Assembly: GCF_949987515.2 (NCBI RefSeq)
Contig: NC_082698.1
Coordinates: forward strand, 31,214,070-31,278,069
Direction of reading: 5' to 3'
Length of the DNA stretch: 64,000 bases
DNA from: Delphinus delphis
Taxonomy: Eukaryota > Chordata > Mammalia > Artiodactyla > Delphinidae
Shown: positions 10,613-19,330 of the stretch, one piece after another
Layout: each line of letters opens with the position of its first letter
Position numbering within the stretch: position 1 is the stretch's first letter
Notes under the pieces: generated by a model
Told to the model about the DNA's origin: nothing
The model's input: the letters and a program-made list of their open reading frames with translations, nothing else
The model's database searches: none
Made by a program: the position numbers and the translations under genes

Positions 10613-10616
10613 GAGG
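10601..10616 (-). promoter_or_regulatory. DNTT: DNTT initiator element (Inr)
   Basis: Read on the minus strand, this is CCTCACTTCTGGAGAC. The TdT promoter is the TATA-less promoter in which the initiator was first defined, with the core CCTCATTCTGGAGAC in mouse as I recall it. The copy here has one extra base after the start adenine but still fits YYANWYY (TCACTTC). There is no TATA box in the 25-35 bases upstream. The position relative to the ATG agrees with the known gene. Confidence 0.85.
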
Positions 10617-10720
10617 GAGAGCCTGCCCCTCCTTCATAAGGAGCCCTGATGTCATCTCACCATCTCACTGGGCTCTGCCCTGTTCATGACTTCCTGCTGA
10701 AGATCCATGGGGAATTGCTA
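10617..10720 (-). promoter_or_regulatory. DNTT: DNTT proximal promoter region, TATA-less
   Basis: This is the region just upstream of the initiator. On the minus strand it has an Ets-type core CAGGAAGT about 80 bases upstream of +1 (GGAA at 10691-10694) and a CRE-like TGACATCA about 35-45 bases upstream. The mouse TdT promoter has an Ets/Ikaros-binding D' element in a comparable place, so the GGAA site is a candidate equivalent. Factor binding is inferred from motif alone. Confidence 0.5.
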
Positions 10721-10852
10721 CCTCTGTTTATTTGTCCAGTACAGAGATGATAATGGAAATGGTAAATTAACTTTAGGGTGCCTATGCATAATCTCATCAG
10801 ATCCTCAGAATAACCTTTTGAGGAAGGTGGGGAAGCATCATTTTCCCCATGT

Positions 10853-10875
10853 TATTAATTAATTAATTAATTAAT
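10853..10875 (+). repeat. (AATT)n microsatellite
   Basis: Five to six ATTA/AATT tetranucleotides in a row just upstream of the truncated L1. Confidence 0.9.
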
Positions 10876-10921
10876 CTATTTACTTATTATAAATTTCTTG
10901 AGACCCCTCTTGTCTTTATTT

Positions 10922-11720
10922 ATTTATTTCTTTTAACATCTTTATTGGAGTATAATTGCTTTACAATGATGTGTTAGTTTCTGCTTTACAACAAAGTGAA
11001 TCAGCTATACATATACATATGTCCCCATAACTCTTCCCTCTTGCGTCTCCCTCCCTCCTTCCCTCCCTATCCCACCCCTCTAGGTGGTCACAAAGCACCA
11101 AGCTGATCTCCCTGTGCTATGCGGCTGCTTCCCACTAGATATCTATTTTACGTTTGGTCGTGTATATATGTCCATGCCACTCTCTCACTTTGTCCCAGCT
11201 TACCCTTCCCCCTCCCCATATCCTCAAGTCCCATTCTCTAGTAGGTCTGTATCTTTATTCCCGTCTTGCCCCTAGGTTCTTCACGATCATTTTTTTTTTT
11301 TTTAGATTCCATATATATGTGTTAGCATACAGTATTTGTTTTTCTCTTTCTGACTTACTTCACTCTGTATGACAGACTCTAGGTCCATCCACCTCACTAC
11401 AAATAACTCAATTTCGTTCCTTTTTATGGCTGAGTAATATTCCATTGTATATATGTGCCACATCTTCTTTATCCATTCATCTCTCGATGGACACTTAGGT
11501 TGCTTCCATGTCCTGGCTATTGTAAATAGAGCTGCAATGAACATTTTGGTACATGACTCTTTTTGAATTATGGTCTTCTCAGAGTATATGCCCAGTAGTG
11601 GGATTGCTGGGTCATACGGTAGTTCTATTTGTAGTTTTTTAAGGAACCTCCATACTGTTCTCCTTAGTGGCTGTATCAATTTACATTCCCACCAACAGTG
11701 CAAGAGGGTTCCCTTTTCTC
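10922..11720 (-). mobile_element. Young L1, 5'-truncated, antisense
   Basis: The reverse-complement 3' UTR starts at TTTCTTTTAACATCTTTATTGG and runs into the ORF2 C-terminus. The element is flanked by a 13-bp target-site duplication, CTTGTCTTTATTT, at 10909-10921 and 11721-11733. It is truncated about 0.8 kb from the 3' end, the usual product of incomplete target-primed reverse transcription. Confidence 0.95.
11302..11703 (-). pseudogene. L1 ORF2 C-terminal fragment
   Basis: 133 codons read without a break from MHCWWEC to the stop after THIYGI. This is the extreme C-terminus of L1 ORF2p, including the HCWWEC part of the cysteine-rich motif. The endonuclease and reverse transcriptase are absent because of 5' truncation, so no functional protein is expected. 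The unbroken frame argues for a fairly recent insertion. Confidence 0.9.
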
Positions 11721-11759
11721 CTTGTCTTTATTTTTGATGATTTTTTAACCTCCCAAGTA

Positions 11760-11990
11760 GCTTGCATTCTCTTCCCCTCATAGGTTGGCACTGCAATACA
11801 TTGGATTTCTGTAGTTAGCATGGGTGTTATTCATCGTGTATGGTTGTTTTGATTTTACATAAATGGCACTGTTATACTTCTCATCCTGCTGGTCACCTTT
11901 TTATTTTTCACTCAGAACTGTGTTTTCAGATCCTTTCACATTACTCTGTGTTCTAATCTGTTGCCTCTAATTGCTCCATCGGAATTTCGT
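11760..11990 (-). mobile_element. Old L1 fragment, antisense (tentative)
   Basis: The words TTGTTTTGATTTTACATAAATGGCAC and CATCCTGCTGGTCACCTTTTTATTTTTCACT resemble the L1M/HAL1 3' region read antisense, as in the longer copies elsewhere in the window. Confidence 0.4.
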
Positions 11991-12029
11991 GGTGGGCATT
12001 TTAACTATGCTGGTGCATTTTATAAGTTA

Positions 12030-12110
12030 GGAAACAAAGGCTCAATGTACTCAAGATCACAGAATAAGGGGCAGAATCAGATCTTGATTTAGGTCTTTGG
12101 GTTTCAAATG
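12030..12110 (-). mobile_element. MIR SINE fragment, antisense
   Basis: AGTTAGGAAACAAAGGCTCAATG, ACTCAAGATCACAGAATAAGGGGCAGAATC follows the antisense MIR order. Short and diverged. Confidence 0.55.
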
Positions 12111-12339
12111 CTAAATATCTCAGCTTTTCAGTAGACTAATGTTGTCTGTTCAGGAGACTAAGTAGTCTGTTATATAAGCCTAAAATTAATCTTTTGGGAT
12201 GGGATGGGATGATCTTTAGGTGAGAATTACTGCCATAAAGAGACATTTTCATAACTTTATGTGTAAAATAAAATTCGTGTCTTTCATCAATACACTTTAC
12301 TAATCTCATTTCTGGAGCATCTCCTCTGTGGCCATGGCA

Positions 12340-12500
12340 AGCACCTAAAAGCCTTAGCTGACTGAATCCTCACACCACTGTCTGGTAGGTACTAGCATCC
12401 CCACTGGGTTTAACAACTTTCTCAAGGTCACAGAACTAGTCAATGGTCACAAGTAGGAAATGACTGAATTTAATCTGAGTATGAAACCTGTGCTCTTAAC
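12340..12500 (-). mobile_element. MIR SINE, antisense
   Basis: GACTGAATCCTCACACCACTGTCTGGTAGGTACTAGCATCCCCA, then CAACTTTCTCAAGGTCACAGAACTAGT. This follows the antisense MIR consensus, with the central GAAACTGAGG part deleted. Confidence 0.65.
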
Positions 12501-12722
12501 TGCAAAGAAGCCTTCCTCTACATGTGTCTTCCCCAATAACAAATTTGAGCTCTGCTCATCCATTCTGCCTTATTTGAGACTGTTGCTACCTTCAAAAGTA
12601 CATGAACTCCTCACCACAATACCAGGGAAAAGTGATATGACAGCTGCCTTCAAGCCTTTGCAAAGCTATCTGTGTTGATTAAGAAAGATCAAAAATCTTC
12701 AGATGGAACTTATAGAGTAATA

Positions 12723-12840
12723 CATTTTTTTTTGGCCCCAGCCGGCAGCTTGCAGGATCCTAGTTCCTGGACCAGGGATCGAACCCACGCCCCCTTCAGT
12801 GGAAGCACAGAGTCCTAACCACTGCCTCCAGGGAATTTCC
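12723..12840 (-). mobile_element. CHR-type SINE, older, antisense
   Basis: TTTTTTTTTGGCCCCAGCCGG, GATCCTAGTTCCTGGACCAG, GGATCGAACCCACGCCC and the degraded head CTGCCTCCAGGGAATTTCC. A 9-bp duplication, AGAGTAATA, flanks it at 12714-12722 and 12841-12849. Confidence 0.85.
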
Positions 12841-13289
12841 AGAGTAATAGATTTTAACTCTCTGAGAGTAAGAACTTTTTATTAACTAGGGTTCTCTAAA
12901 AATAGAGAGGCCACATTGCATAGTGGGATATTACAGGTCATGAAAATTGTTCAAATAGAGTCCAAACAACTGTTTGTTGAAATGTTACAGAAGAGATTTA
13001 AACATCTGGTAAGACCTTTACTGCAGTTCTACCGTTCCAGTGTGCTGTGATTGCTTGCCAAAGATCAAAATCTGGGATGAGAGTCCACTGTGGTCTTCAC
13101 TGGTAGGCTTTTGGTTACTGAAGTGCTGAATGTTTCACGTGAGAATGCAGTCTTAACTACCAAGTGGCCCCGTGGCCTGGAGTAGGGGAAAGATTCTGGC
13201 AAGAATCTGGGATTGTCGTGTTCACCTCCAGGGTATGACCAGAGGAAGAACCAGTATGTCACCTAAGTGGTAAAAGGGATGGAGAAGTA

Positions 13290-13505
13290 CAGAGACATGG
13301 CTGAGAGCTCAGGCTCTGACATCGGGCTGCCTGTACAAATCTCATCATCTCCATTGCTTTGGAACTGTGACCTTGAGCATGGTGCTTCACTTCTCTAAAC
13401 CTCAGATTTCCCCATCTGTAAAATGAGGATTGACTGAGGTAACCCACAGCAACTCCTGAGTGGAGTGTTTGGCACAGAGGAAGCACTTTAAATAAATGTC
13501 AGTTG
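13290..13505 (+). mobile_element. MIR SINE, sense
   Basis: CTGTGACCTTGAGCATGGTGCTTCACTTCTCTAAACCTCAGATTTCCCCATCTGTAAAATGAGG followed by GGCACAGAGGAAGCACTTTAAATAAATGTCAG covers the core and the 3' part of MIR. Confidence 0.8.
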
Positions 13506-13689
13506 GTAGTGATTTCGTGTTTTGTTTTTAGAGAAGTCCCACTTTGATCTGAAATCAATTCTATATGATTTATAAAGCTATTAAATCATTGAAATATTAT
13601 GCTAACCAATGTCTTATTTAATTTGCTTTGAATCATTTGTATTGGAAAGATTACTATCAAAAATTAAAAATGTGATGATGCCTGTCTGG

Positions 13690-14310
13690 TTATTAGGTTA
13701 TTGTCTCTCAATCAAGAAATCTCTCTTTCTATGATCTACTCTATGCCTTTGGGGCTAGGACCGTGCAAACTCCATCTCTCATGTCATCTGGCTCCGTGTT
13801 GGGCCCTGCCGATAGGGGGGCGCTAGAGAGAGAGAGAGACTGCAAGCCTGGAGAGGGGAGGACTTGACCCTTTTGATTTGCTTGCTGATACTTTCAGGGT
13901 CTTCTCAGTAATGATTCTTCTCTCTGGCATCTCCAGCTTTTGTTTTTTTAACCTTTCTCCCCCTTTTTTGGCACAGTCTCAGCTCTGCAGGGATCTTCCT
14001 ATGAACTCCTACAGCAACACCAGCAGCAGGCAGCACCCTTTCCTCAGAGATCTGGTTTCCAGCTCCATGGGGACTGCCTGCTCCAAACTTTCAGATTTCA
14101 ACAATGCCTGCTCTGTCCCTTTGTTCCTGCAGCCCTTGGGGTGGGACATGCTTCCTACAGTTACTCTCTCTGAGATATCTCAGTGTTCTCATTTTGCTTT
14201 GTAGCCCTCCGATGCCTGCTAAACCAATCTCCTATATTAAATTCTCTTTGTTGAAAGATCTAGTGTGCTTTCCTATTTCCTAACTGGACCCTGACTGACA
14301 AATACATTGT
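13690..14310 (+). mobile_element. Ancient LTR-like repeat, sense
   Basis: It ends with CTCCTATATTAAATTCTCTTTG, TTGAAAGATCTAGTGTGCTTTC, CTATTTCCTAACTGGACCCTGACTGACAAAT, a tail I associate with a mammalian LTR whose name I cannot give. The middle part has GTTGGGCCCTGCCGATAGGGGGGCG. The open frame at 13878-14204 lies inside it and shows no recognisable protein. Confidence 0.45.
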
Positions 14311-14599
14311 CCAGTGAAAGTGAGGGTGTAGGAAATGGAGAATCACCTACACTGCTGAAGGCATACTTATTCTAAGGGGAAATTTGTCTCAGAAATGATA
14401 CTCATATGACTGCTGGTCATAGTCCATTGGTCAGGATTAGCCACATAGTCCACCTAACTACAGCAGGGCTTGGAAATGCAGGGGAGCACATGGGATTTAG
14501 GGGGAGTGTTCCTGTTTCTGCCATGCCTAGGATCAAGCTAAGTGCTGACAGATGGTTGTCATCTGCATACACACTCAGCCTGGGGTCTTGGAGTTAGGC

Positions 14600-14725
14600 C
14601 TGGTAACCACCTGCCACTCACCAGGTGTGTGGTCTTGGGCAAGTCACTTAACCTGTGGGCTTTTCGGCTTCCGATTTGTAAAACGGCAATCATAGTGCCG
14701 ACTTCATTGCATTGTAAGTGATGAA
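14600..14725 (+). mobile_element. MIR SINE, sense
   Basis: AGGTGTGTGGTCTTGGGCAAGTCACTTAACCTGTGGGC then GATTTGTAAAACGGCAATCATAGTGCC is the MIR core. Confidence 0.75.
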
Positions 14726-15179
14726 CAAGATAACATGAACATAGCCACCTGGCCCACTGTGGGTTCGTGGTCCCTATTCTACCCTCCCCTTCGTACTGCC
14801 ACTCCCATGTGCTGGAGACACAACCAGTGGTCCTGGCTTGGGTAGGTGATGGCAGCTATGAGGAAACAGAGAGCACACCTGGCCATTGGCTGCCACTCTC
14901 CGGCTCCTATGCAGTTGCTGTTCTCCTTCATTTAATCTTGATTTGTTTTTCCATCTGGGATAATACTTGGTATCCATATGATTGATCTTACAGACCTTTA
15001 CTGAGTATGAGTATCTGGGGCAGGAGAGAAGGGAGAGGGTTGCAGGTTCTCCCTGGGTTGGGTGGGGAAGTGGGCTTCTTCCCGTCAAAAGAAGAAAAAA
15101 AAACCAAAACGTTATTTTTGTCCTGAGAAGTCTTGTTGTTGTTCCGTTTCTGTGCATTAGAAGTCAGTTTGAGAGAGAA

Positions 15180-15395
15180 AACTTCTGCTTCCGGTAGTTT
15201 TATTTTCTTTTATATCAAAAATCTTGTATCGTCTACTCACTTCAAGCTGTCGACCTGGGAACTCTGCCATCCTCAAATGTGCGGGCAGGGCTTTGTTTTG
15301 GTTTGGTTTCTCACCAAGCACCAGCTTCCTCCGCTGCCTGGACAGCTGTGTTTGGTTCTCAGCAGCAAGTGTTTTTTGGAGCTTTGAACTGCCTC
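15180..15395 (+). repeat. Unnamed interspersed repeat, copy B
   Basis: Direct-orientation relative of 8490-8720. The conserved order is GGTAGTTTTATTTTC, GACCTGGGAACTCTGCCA, CTCACCAAGCACCAGCTTCCTCCGCTGCCTGGACAGCTG, GGTTCTCAGCAGCAAG. It also carries a CTTTGTTTTGGTTTGG insertion not seen in copy A. Confidence 0.5.
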
Positions 15396-15643
15396 CTCAG
15401 GAAAATTCCTGGGGTTTCCTGAATGACAAAAATCTTGGAAAATTTGCTTCTTGCCACTGAAAATCAATCTGTAGCTCTGTATCCTTGATGCCAATAAATA
15501 CAAGAAAATTCTATATTTTAGTTATAACTTGAGGTTTCCCCTTCATCCACAAGGTGAGGAATGATGGCAAGAACAAGGGAATTGATGGAAACAACAGCTT
15601 ATTTGTGACTTCTAGTCTTCATTCAAAAATATTTATTAAACTC

Positions 15644-15950
15644 TATGAACCTATCTATGAAACAGAAACAGAATCACTGACATAGAGAACAGACTGGTGG
15701 TTTCCAAAGGGGAGTAGGGTTGGAGGAGGGATGGGGTGGGAGATTGGGGTTAGCAGGTGTAAGCTATTATATATAGAATAGATACACAACAGGTCCTACT
15801 GTATAGCACAGGGAACCATATTCAATATCCTGTGATAAACCATAATGGAAAAGAATATTTTAAAAAAGTATATATGTGTATAACTGAATCACTTTGCTGT
15901 ACAGCAGAAATTAACACAACATTGGAAATCAACTATACTTTGATAAAAAA
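15644..15950 (+). mobile_element. L1 3' end, sense, 5'-truncated
   Basis: AGAACAGACTGGTGGTTTCCAAAGGG, CAACAGGTCCTACTGTATAGCACAGGGAACC, GCTGTACAGCAGAAATTAACACAACATTG and a poly-A tail make a 3' UTR. The flanks AAAATATTTATTAAACTC (left, from about 15626) and AAAATATTTATTGAACTC (right, from about 15950) form an 18-bp duplication with one mismatch. Confidence 0.9.
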
Positions 15951-16059
15951 AAATATTTATTGAACTCCAGCTGCGGACAAAATGGTGGGTGAAAGCATGG
16001 GTGTCAAGCATGGAGGTAAGAAAGTACAGGTATTTGCCTTGAAGAAGAGTTTGAATAGG

Positions 16060-16330
16060 AGAGTTGGGATTTTATTTGCAGAGAATTGGGAGCTGTTGAA
16101 GGTGTTTGAGCAAAGGCACAATGTGATGAAATGGAGCCTCAAGAAAACCAACCAGGTAGTAATGAATGGGATGAATCGGAAAGGTAGAGAGAAGGGAAGA
16201 AATTAGGAGACCGTTGGATTAATCTAGGCATGAGGTAATCAAAGACTGATCTGGGACGGCAGGAGAGAACCTGAACTGAGTCTAAAGTGACAGAGGCAGG
16301 CCCTGGTGACTGTGCTGTTGGCCGTAGGTT
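16060..16330 (-). mobile_element. L2-like fragment, antisense
   Basis: GGGAGCTGTTGAAGGTGTTTGAGCAAAGG and CCGTTGGATTAATCTAGGCATGAGGTAATC follow the familiar stretch GGGAAGCCATTGGAGGGTTTTGAGCA then GCAATAATCCAGGCGAGAGATGA. Diverged. Confidence 0.5.
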
Positions 16331-16429
16331 GGGTGGACGGGGTTAGCAGTGGCTGCTGGATCCCTGGGGTAAGTCCTCCAGTGCTGCCAGAACCAGGGGA
16401 TTTCCTAATCTTTATCTCTGGTTCATTCC

Positions 16430-16600
16430 TCTCCCTTGAATGCCTAGCCCATATAGTCTCCTCTTATGGGTCTTACTCAAAATGTCTGAAACAGAACTTC
16501 TATCCTCACTCCCCAAACTTCTCCTTCACCTCTGTCCCCAGATCCTTTTAATTCTCTCCTTCTCACTTGATAGTATTTCGGAAGTAACCAAAAACACCTC
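16430..16600 (+). mobile_element. L2-like fragment, sense (tentative)
   Basis: CTCAAAATGTCTGAAACAGAACTTCT and CCCCAAACTTCTCCTTCACCTCTGTCCCCAG are pyrimidine-rich words seen in sense L2 copies. Weak. Confidence 0.35.
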
Positions 16601-17029
16601 TATCCCCTCTGGATTGCAAACCAGAAATAAACACAGGAATCAGATAGGTGGCCAGGAGTGTGTGAATGTTTAACAATCCGCTCTCAAAGTTCTAGAACAT
16701 TTCACCTTTGGATCTTGTTAGCTGGCACTAGCCAGCTCTGATACACCACTGTGATCTGAGTCACTAGATCAGCTTTGTTTCTAGTAAACTGGAGAATCCG
16801 ACTTGATTTTTTAGCTCCTAGCTTCAGGACACCTATGATTTAAATGAGAAGTTGATGGCAGAATCGTATGATGATGGCATAGCAGTCGTGGTCATCTGTA
16901 AAGATGTTAGTCTCTGTGACGTGCGTTAACCTTCAACCTCACACTCACTCTTCAGAGCACCCTAGAGGATGTTTAAGTTGCCCCTCTTACAATCTCTTGC
17001 TGGAGGAATTCAGAGGAGAGAGGGGAGGG

Positions 17030-17240
17030 GAGAGGCAGAGAATTTGCTCACAGAGGAGGGGGCCGGTCCAGGGCCGGGAGGGCTGCACCAGCTCTTGGAG
17101 AGTGCTGAAAGCCTGAGTAGGCATTGAGAAGCCATGGAGAGCTTCCGAGCAGAGAGTGGCGTGAGGAAGTCAGCCTAGCAGTGATGCCGCAGTAGTCTAG
17201 AAAGGGGACACCTCAGAGACGTGGAGACGGAGAGGAGAGA
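17030..17240 (-). mobile_element. L2-like fragment, antisense
   Basis: GAGAAGCCATGGAGAGCTTCCGAGCAGAGAGTGGCGTGA and GATGCCGCAGTAGTCTAGAAAGG follow the same L2-type antisense order as at 16060-16330. Confidence 0.45.
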
Positions 17241-17254
17241 GCTGATGGAGGCCT

Positions 17255-17860
17255 AAACTGGGGTTATTCATTAATTCATTCATTCACAAATATTTATTGT
17301 GCGATTACTATACTACAGGCGCTATCCTACACAATAAGAATACAGAGTGAATAAAACAGACTATCCTGGCCCTCATGGAATTTACATTCTATCACGGAGT
17401 GGGGTGGGGTGGGGGGGAACCAATAAATACAACTAATAAATGAATTAGAGTTGGCCAGACGGTGATAAGTGCTATGGAAAGAATAAAGGTGTTAAGGTGG
17501 AGGTGAGGGGGGCAATTTAAATTAAGAGGATCAGGGCTTCCCTGGTGGCGCAATGGTTGAGAGTCCGCCTGCTGATGCAGGGGACATGGGTTCGTGCCCC
17601 GGTCCGGGAAGATCCCACATGCTGCGGAGCGGCTGGGCCCATGAGCCATGGCCGCTGAGCCTGCGCGTCTGGAACCTGTGCTCCGCAATGGGAGAGGCCA
17701 CAACAGTGAGAGGCCCGCGTACCAAAAAAAAAAAAAAAAAAAAAATGGTCAGAAGTCCTCACTGGGGAGGTGACATTTGGGCAAAGACTTGAAAGAAGCT
17801 AATGGCAGTAGGAATGGAGACTTGGGATAAATGTGACAGACCAAGGAGGCAAATCCGAAA
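17255..17860 (-). mobile_element. L2 3' end, antisense, interrupted by a SINE
   Basis: The left half has TTCATTAATTCATTCATTCACAAATATTTATTGTGCG, CTGGCCCTCATGGAATTTACATTCTA and GGTGATAAGTGCTATGGA. After the SINE at 17534-17745 the same element continues as GGTCAGAAGTCCTCACTGGGGAGGTGACATTTGGGCAAAGACTTGAA. Order and spacing match L2 once the SINE is removed. Confidence 0.8.
17534..17745 (+). mobile_element. CHR SINE, young short form, sense
   Basis: GGGCTTCCCTGGTGGCGCAATGG, A-box GCGCAATGGTTGAGAG, B-box GGTTCGTGCCC, then the conserved unrelated region and a 22-base A tail. It sits inside the L2 at 17255-17860. Flanking duplication is not clear, so the insertion may have involved a small rearrangement. 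Confidence 0.95.
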
Positions 17861-18663
17861 GAAACAATTTTATAAAGACAGAATCTCACAGTCATTTAGA
17901 CAGTGTTTTGGTAAACAATAGGATCATAGCCAAAATTGTAAAATAGATAATTAAACCAAATTTGGAATGTGTTTGACCTTTACGGTTTGAAAAGAGTCAG
18001 CTGAGTTTTCAATTATTCTTTACTAGATTTTATGGGGCAAATGTTACATTGCAGTAGTATTTGTAACTCTAGGGGTCTCAGATGGTCTTAGGTCAGAGTG
18101 AAATGAATAGCAAACCGAGCCTGGTGATAATAATATGCTTCAAATTCCCTGATTGCTCCCAGTTCCTTAGGAATGGGCCTTTCCGCCTCCTCCTGCTATA
18201 AACATTTATCACCAAGGTCACCGATCCCCCCTGCAGTGGATGCTGTGGTGTACTGCCTAGAGCCCCCCTTCAGGACCCAGGCACCCATTTCCTCTGCTGC
18301 TGGGAGTGTTGCCAGCTGATGGCTCACTGCCAAAGGGAGCCACCTGGCCTGAGGTCAGGACCGTCCCTGGGGACAGCTGCATCTAATTCCTGGTCGGGGA
18401 GGTTTATGCAGGTGAGGCCATCTTGTTTCAAGGGGTGACGACTCTGAAGGAGTCCCCAGCTCCAGAGCATCCTGTGGGATTGACTGAAGCCTGTGCTGTG
18501 ACTGTGTTGTGGATCAACTGTTGCCTCTGCCTAGTCCACTCCCTTCACTCCCTCACAGATGTTGATCCCAAGAGCATCCTCAATAGACTTCCTGCATACA
18601 AATCCCCATTTCAGGGCCAGCTTCCTGGGAACTCACACTAAGAACACCCCTTTGTTACTTATC

Positions 18664-18873
18664 TTTTTTTTTTTTTTTTTGGCGGTACGCGGGCCTCTCA
18701 CTGTTGTGGCCTCTCCCGTTGCGGAGCACAGGCTCCGGACGCGCAGGCTCAGCGGCCATGGCTCACAGGCCCAGCCGCTCCGCGGCATGTGGGATCTTCC
18801 CGGACCGGGGCACGAACCCATGTCCCCTGCATCAGCAGACGGACTGTCAACCACTGCGCCACCAGGCAAGCCC
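18664..18873 (-). mobile_element. CHR SINE, young short form, antisense
   Basis: Poly-T then GGCGGTACGCGGGCCTCTCACT down to the head CCACCAGGCAAGCCC. The 7-bp sequence ACTTATC flanks it at 18657-18663 and 18874-18880. Confidence 0.95.
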
Positions 18874-18950
18874 ACTTATCCTATATTTGTTGCCTACTGA
18901 TCCTAAAATACCTTTCTTTATGTAGAGAAGCATGACTTGTCCTACGCAGG

Positions 18951-18963
18951 TCAAAACCTCCTT
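18951..18963 (+). repeat. Left target-site duplication of the full-length L1
   Basis: TCAAAACCTCCTT, identical to 26226-26238. The last two T bases could belong to the reverse poly-A tail. Confidence 0.95.
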
Positions 18964-19330
18964 TTTTATTTTTTAAACATCTTTATTGGAGTACAATTGC
19001 TTTACCATGGTGTGTTAGTTTCTGCTTTATAACAAAGTGAATCAGATATATGTATACCTATATCCCCATATCTCCTCCCTCTTGCGTCTCCCTCCCACCC
19101 TCCCTATCCCACCCCTCTATGTGGTCACGAAGCACTGAGCTGATCTCCCTGTGCTATGCGGCTGCTTCCTACTAGATATCTATTTTACATTTGGTAGTGT
19201 ATATATGTCCATGCCACTCTCTCACTTCGTCCCAGCTTACCCTTCCCCATCCCTGTGTCCTCAAGTCCATTCTCTAGTAGGTCTGTATCTTTATTCCCGT
19301 TCTGCCCCTAGGTTCTTCATAACTTTTTTT

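Noticed and set aside
11302..11703. Long intact L1 ORF2 C-terminus as a possible active element
   Set aside because: The element is 5'-truncated with no promoter, ORF1, endonuclease or reverse transcriptase.
17534..17610. tRNA-like A and B boxes at SINE heads
   Set aside because: They are the tRNA-derived part of SINEs, without a full cloverleaf and with SINE tails, so they are not tRNA genes.
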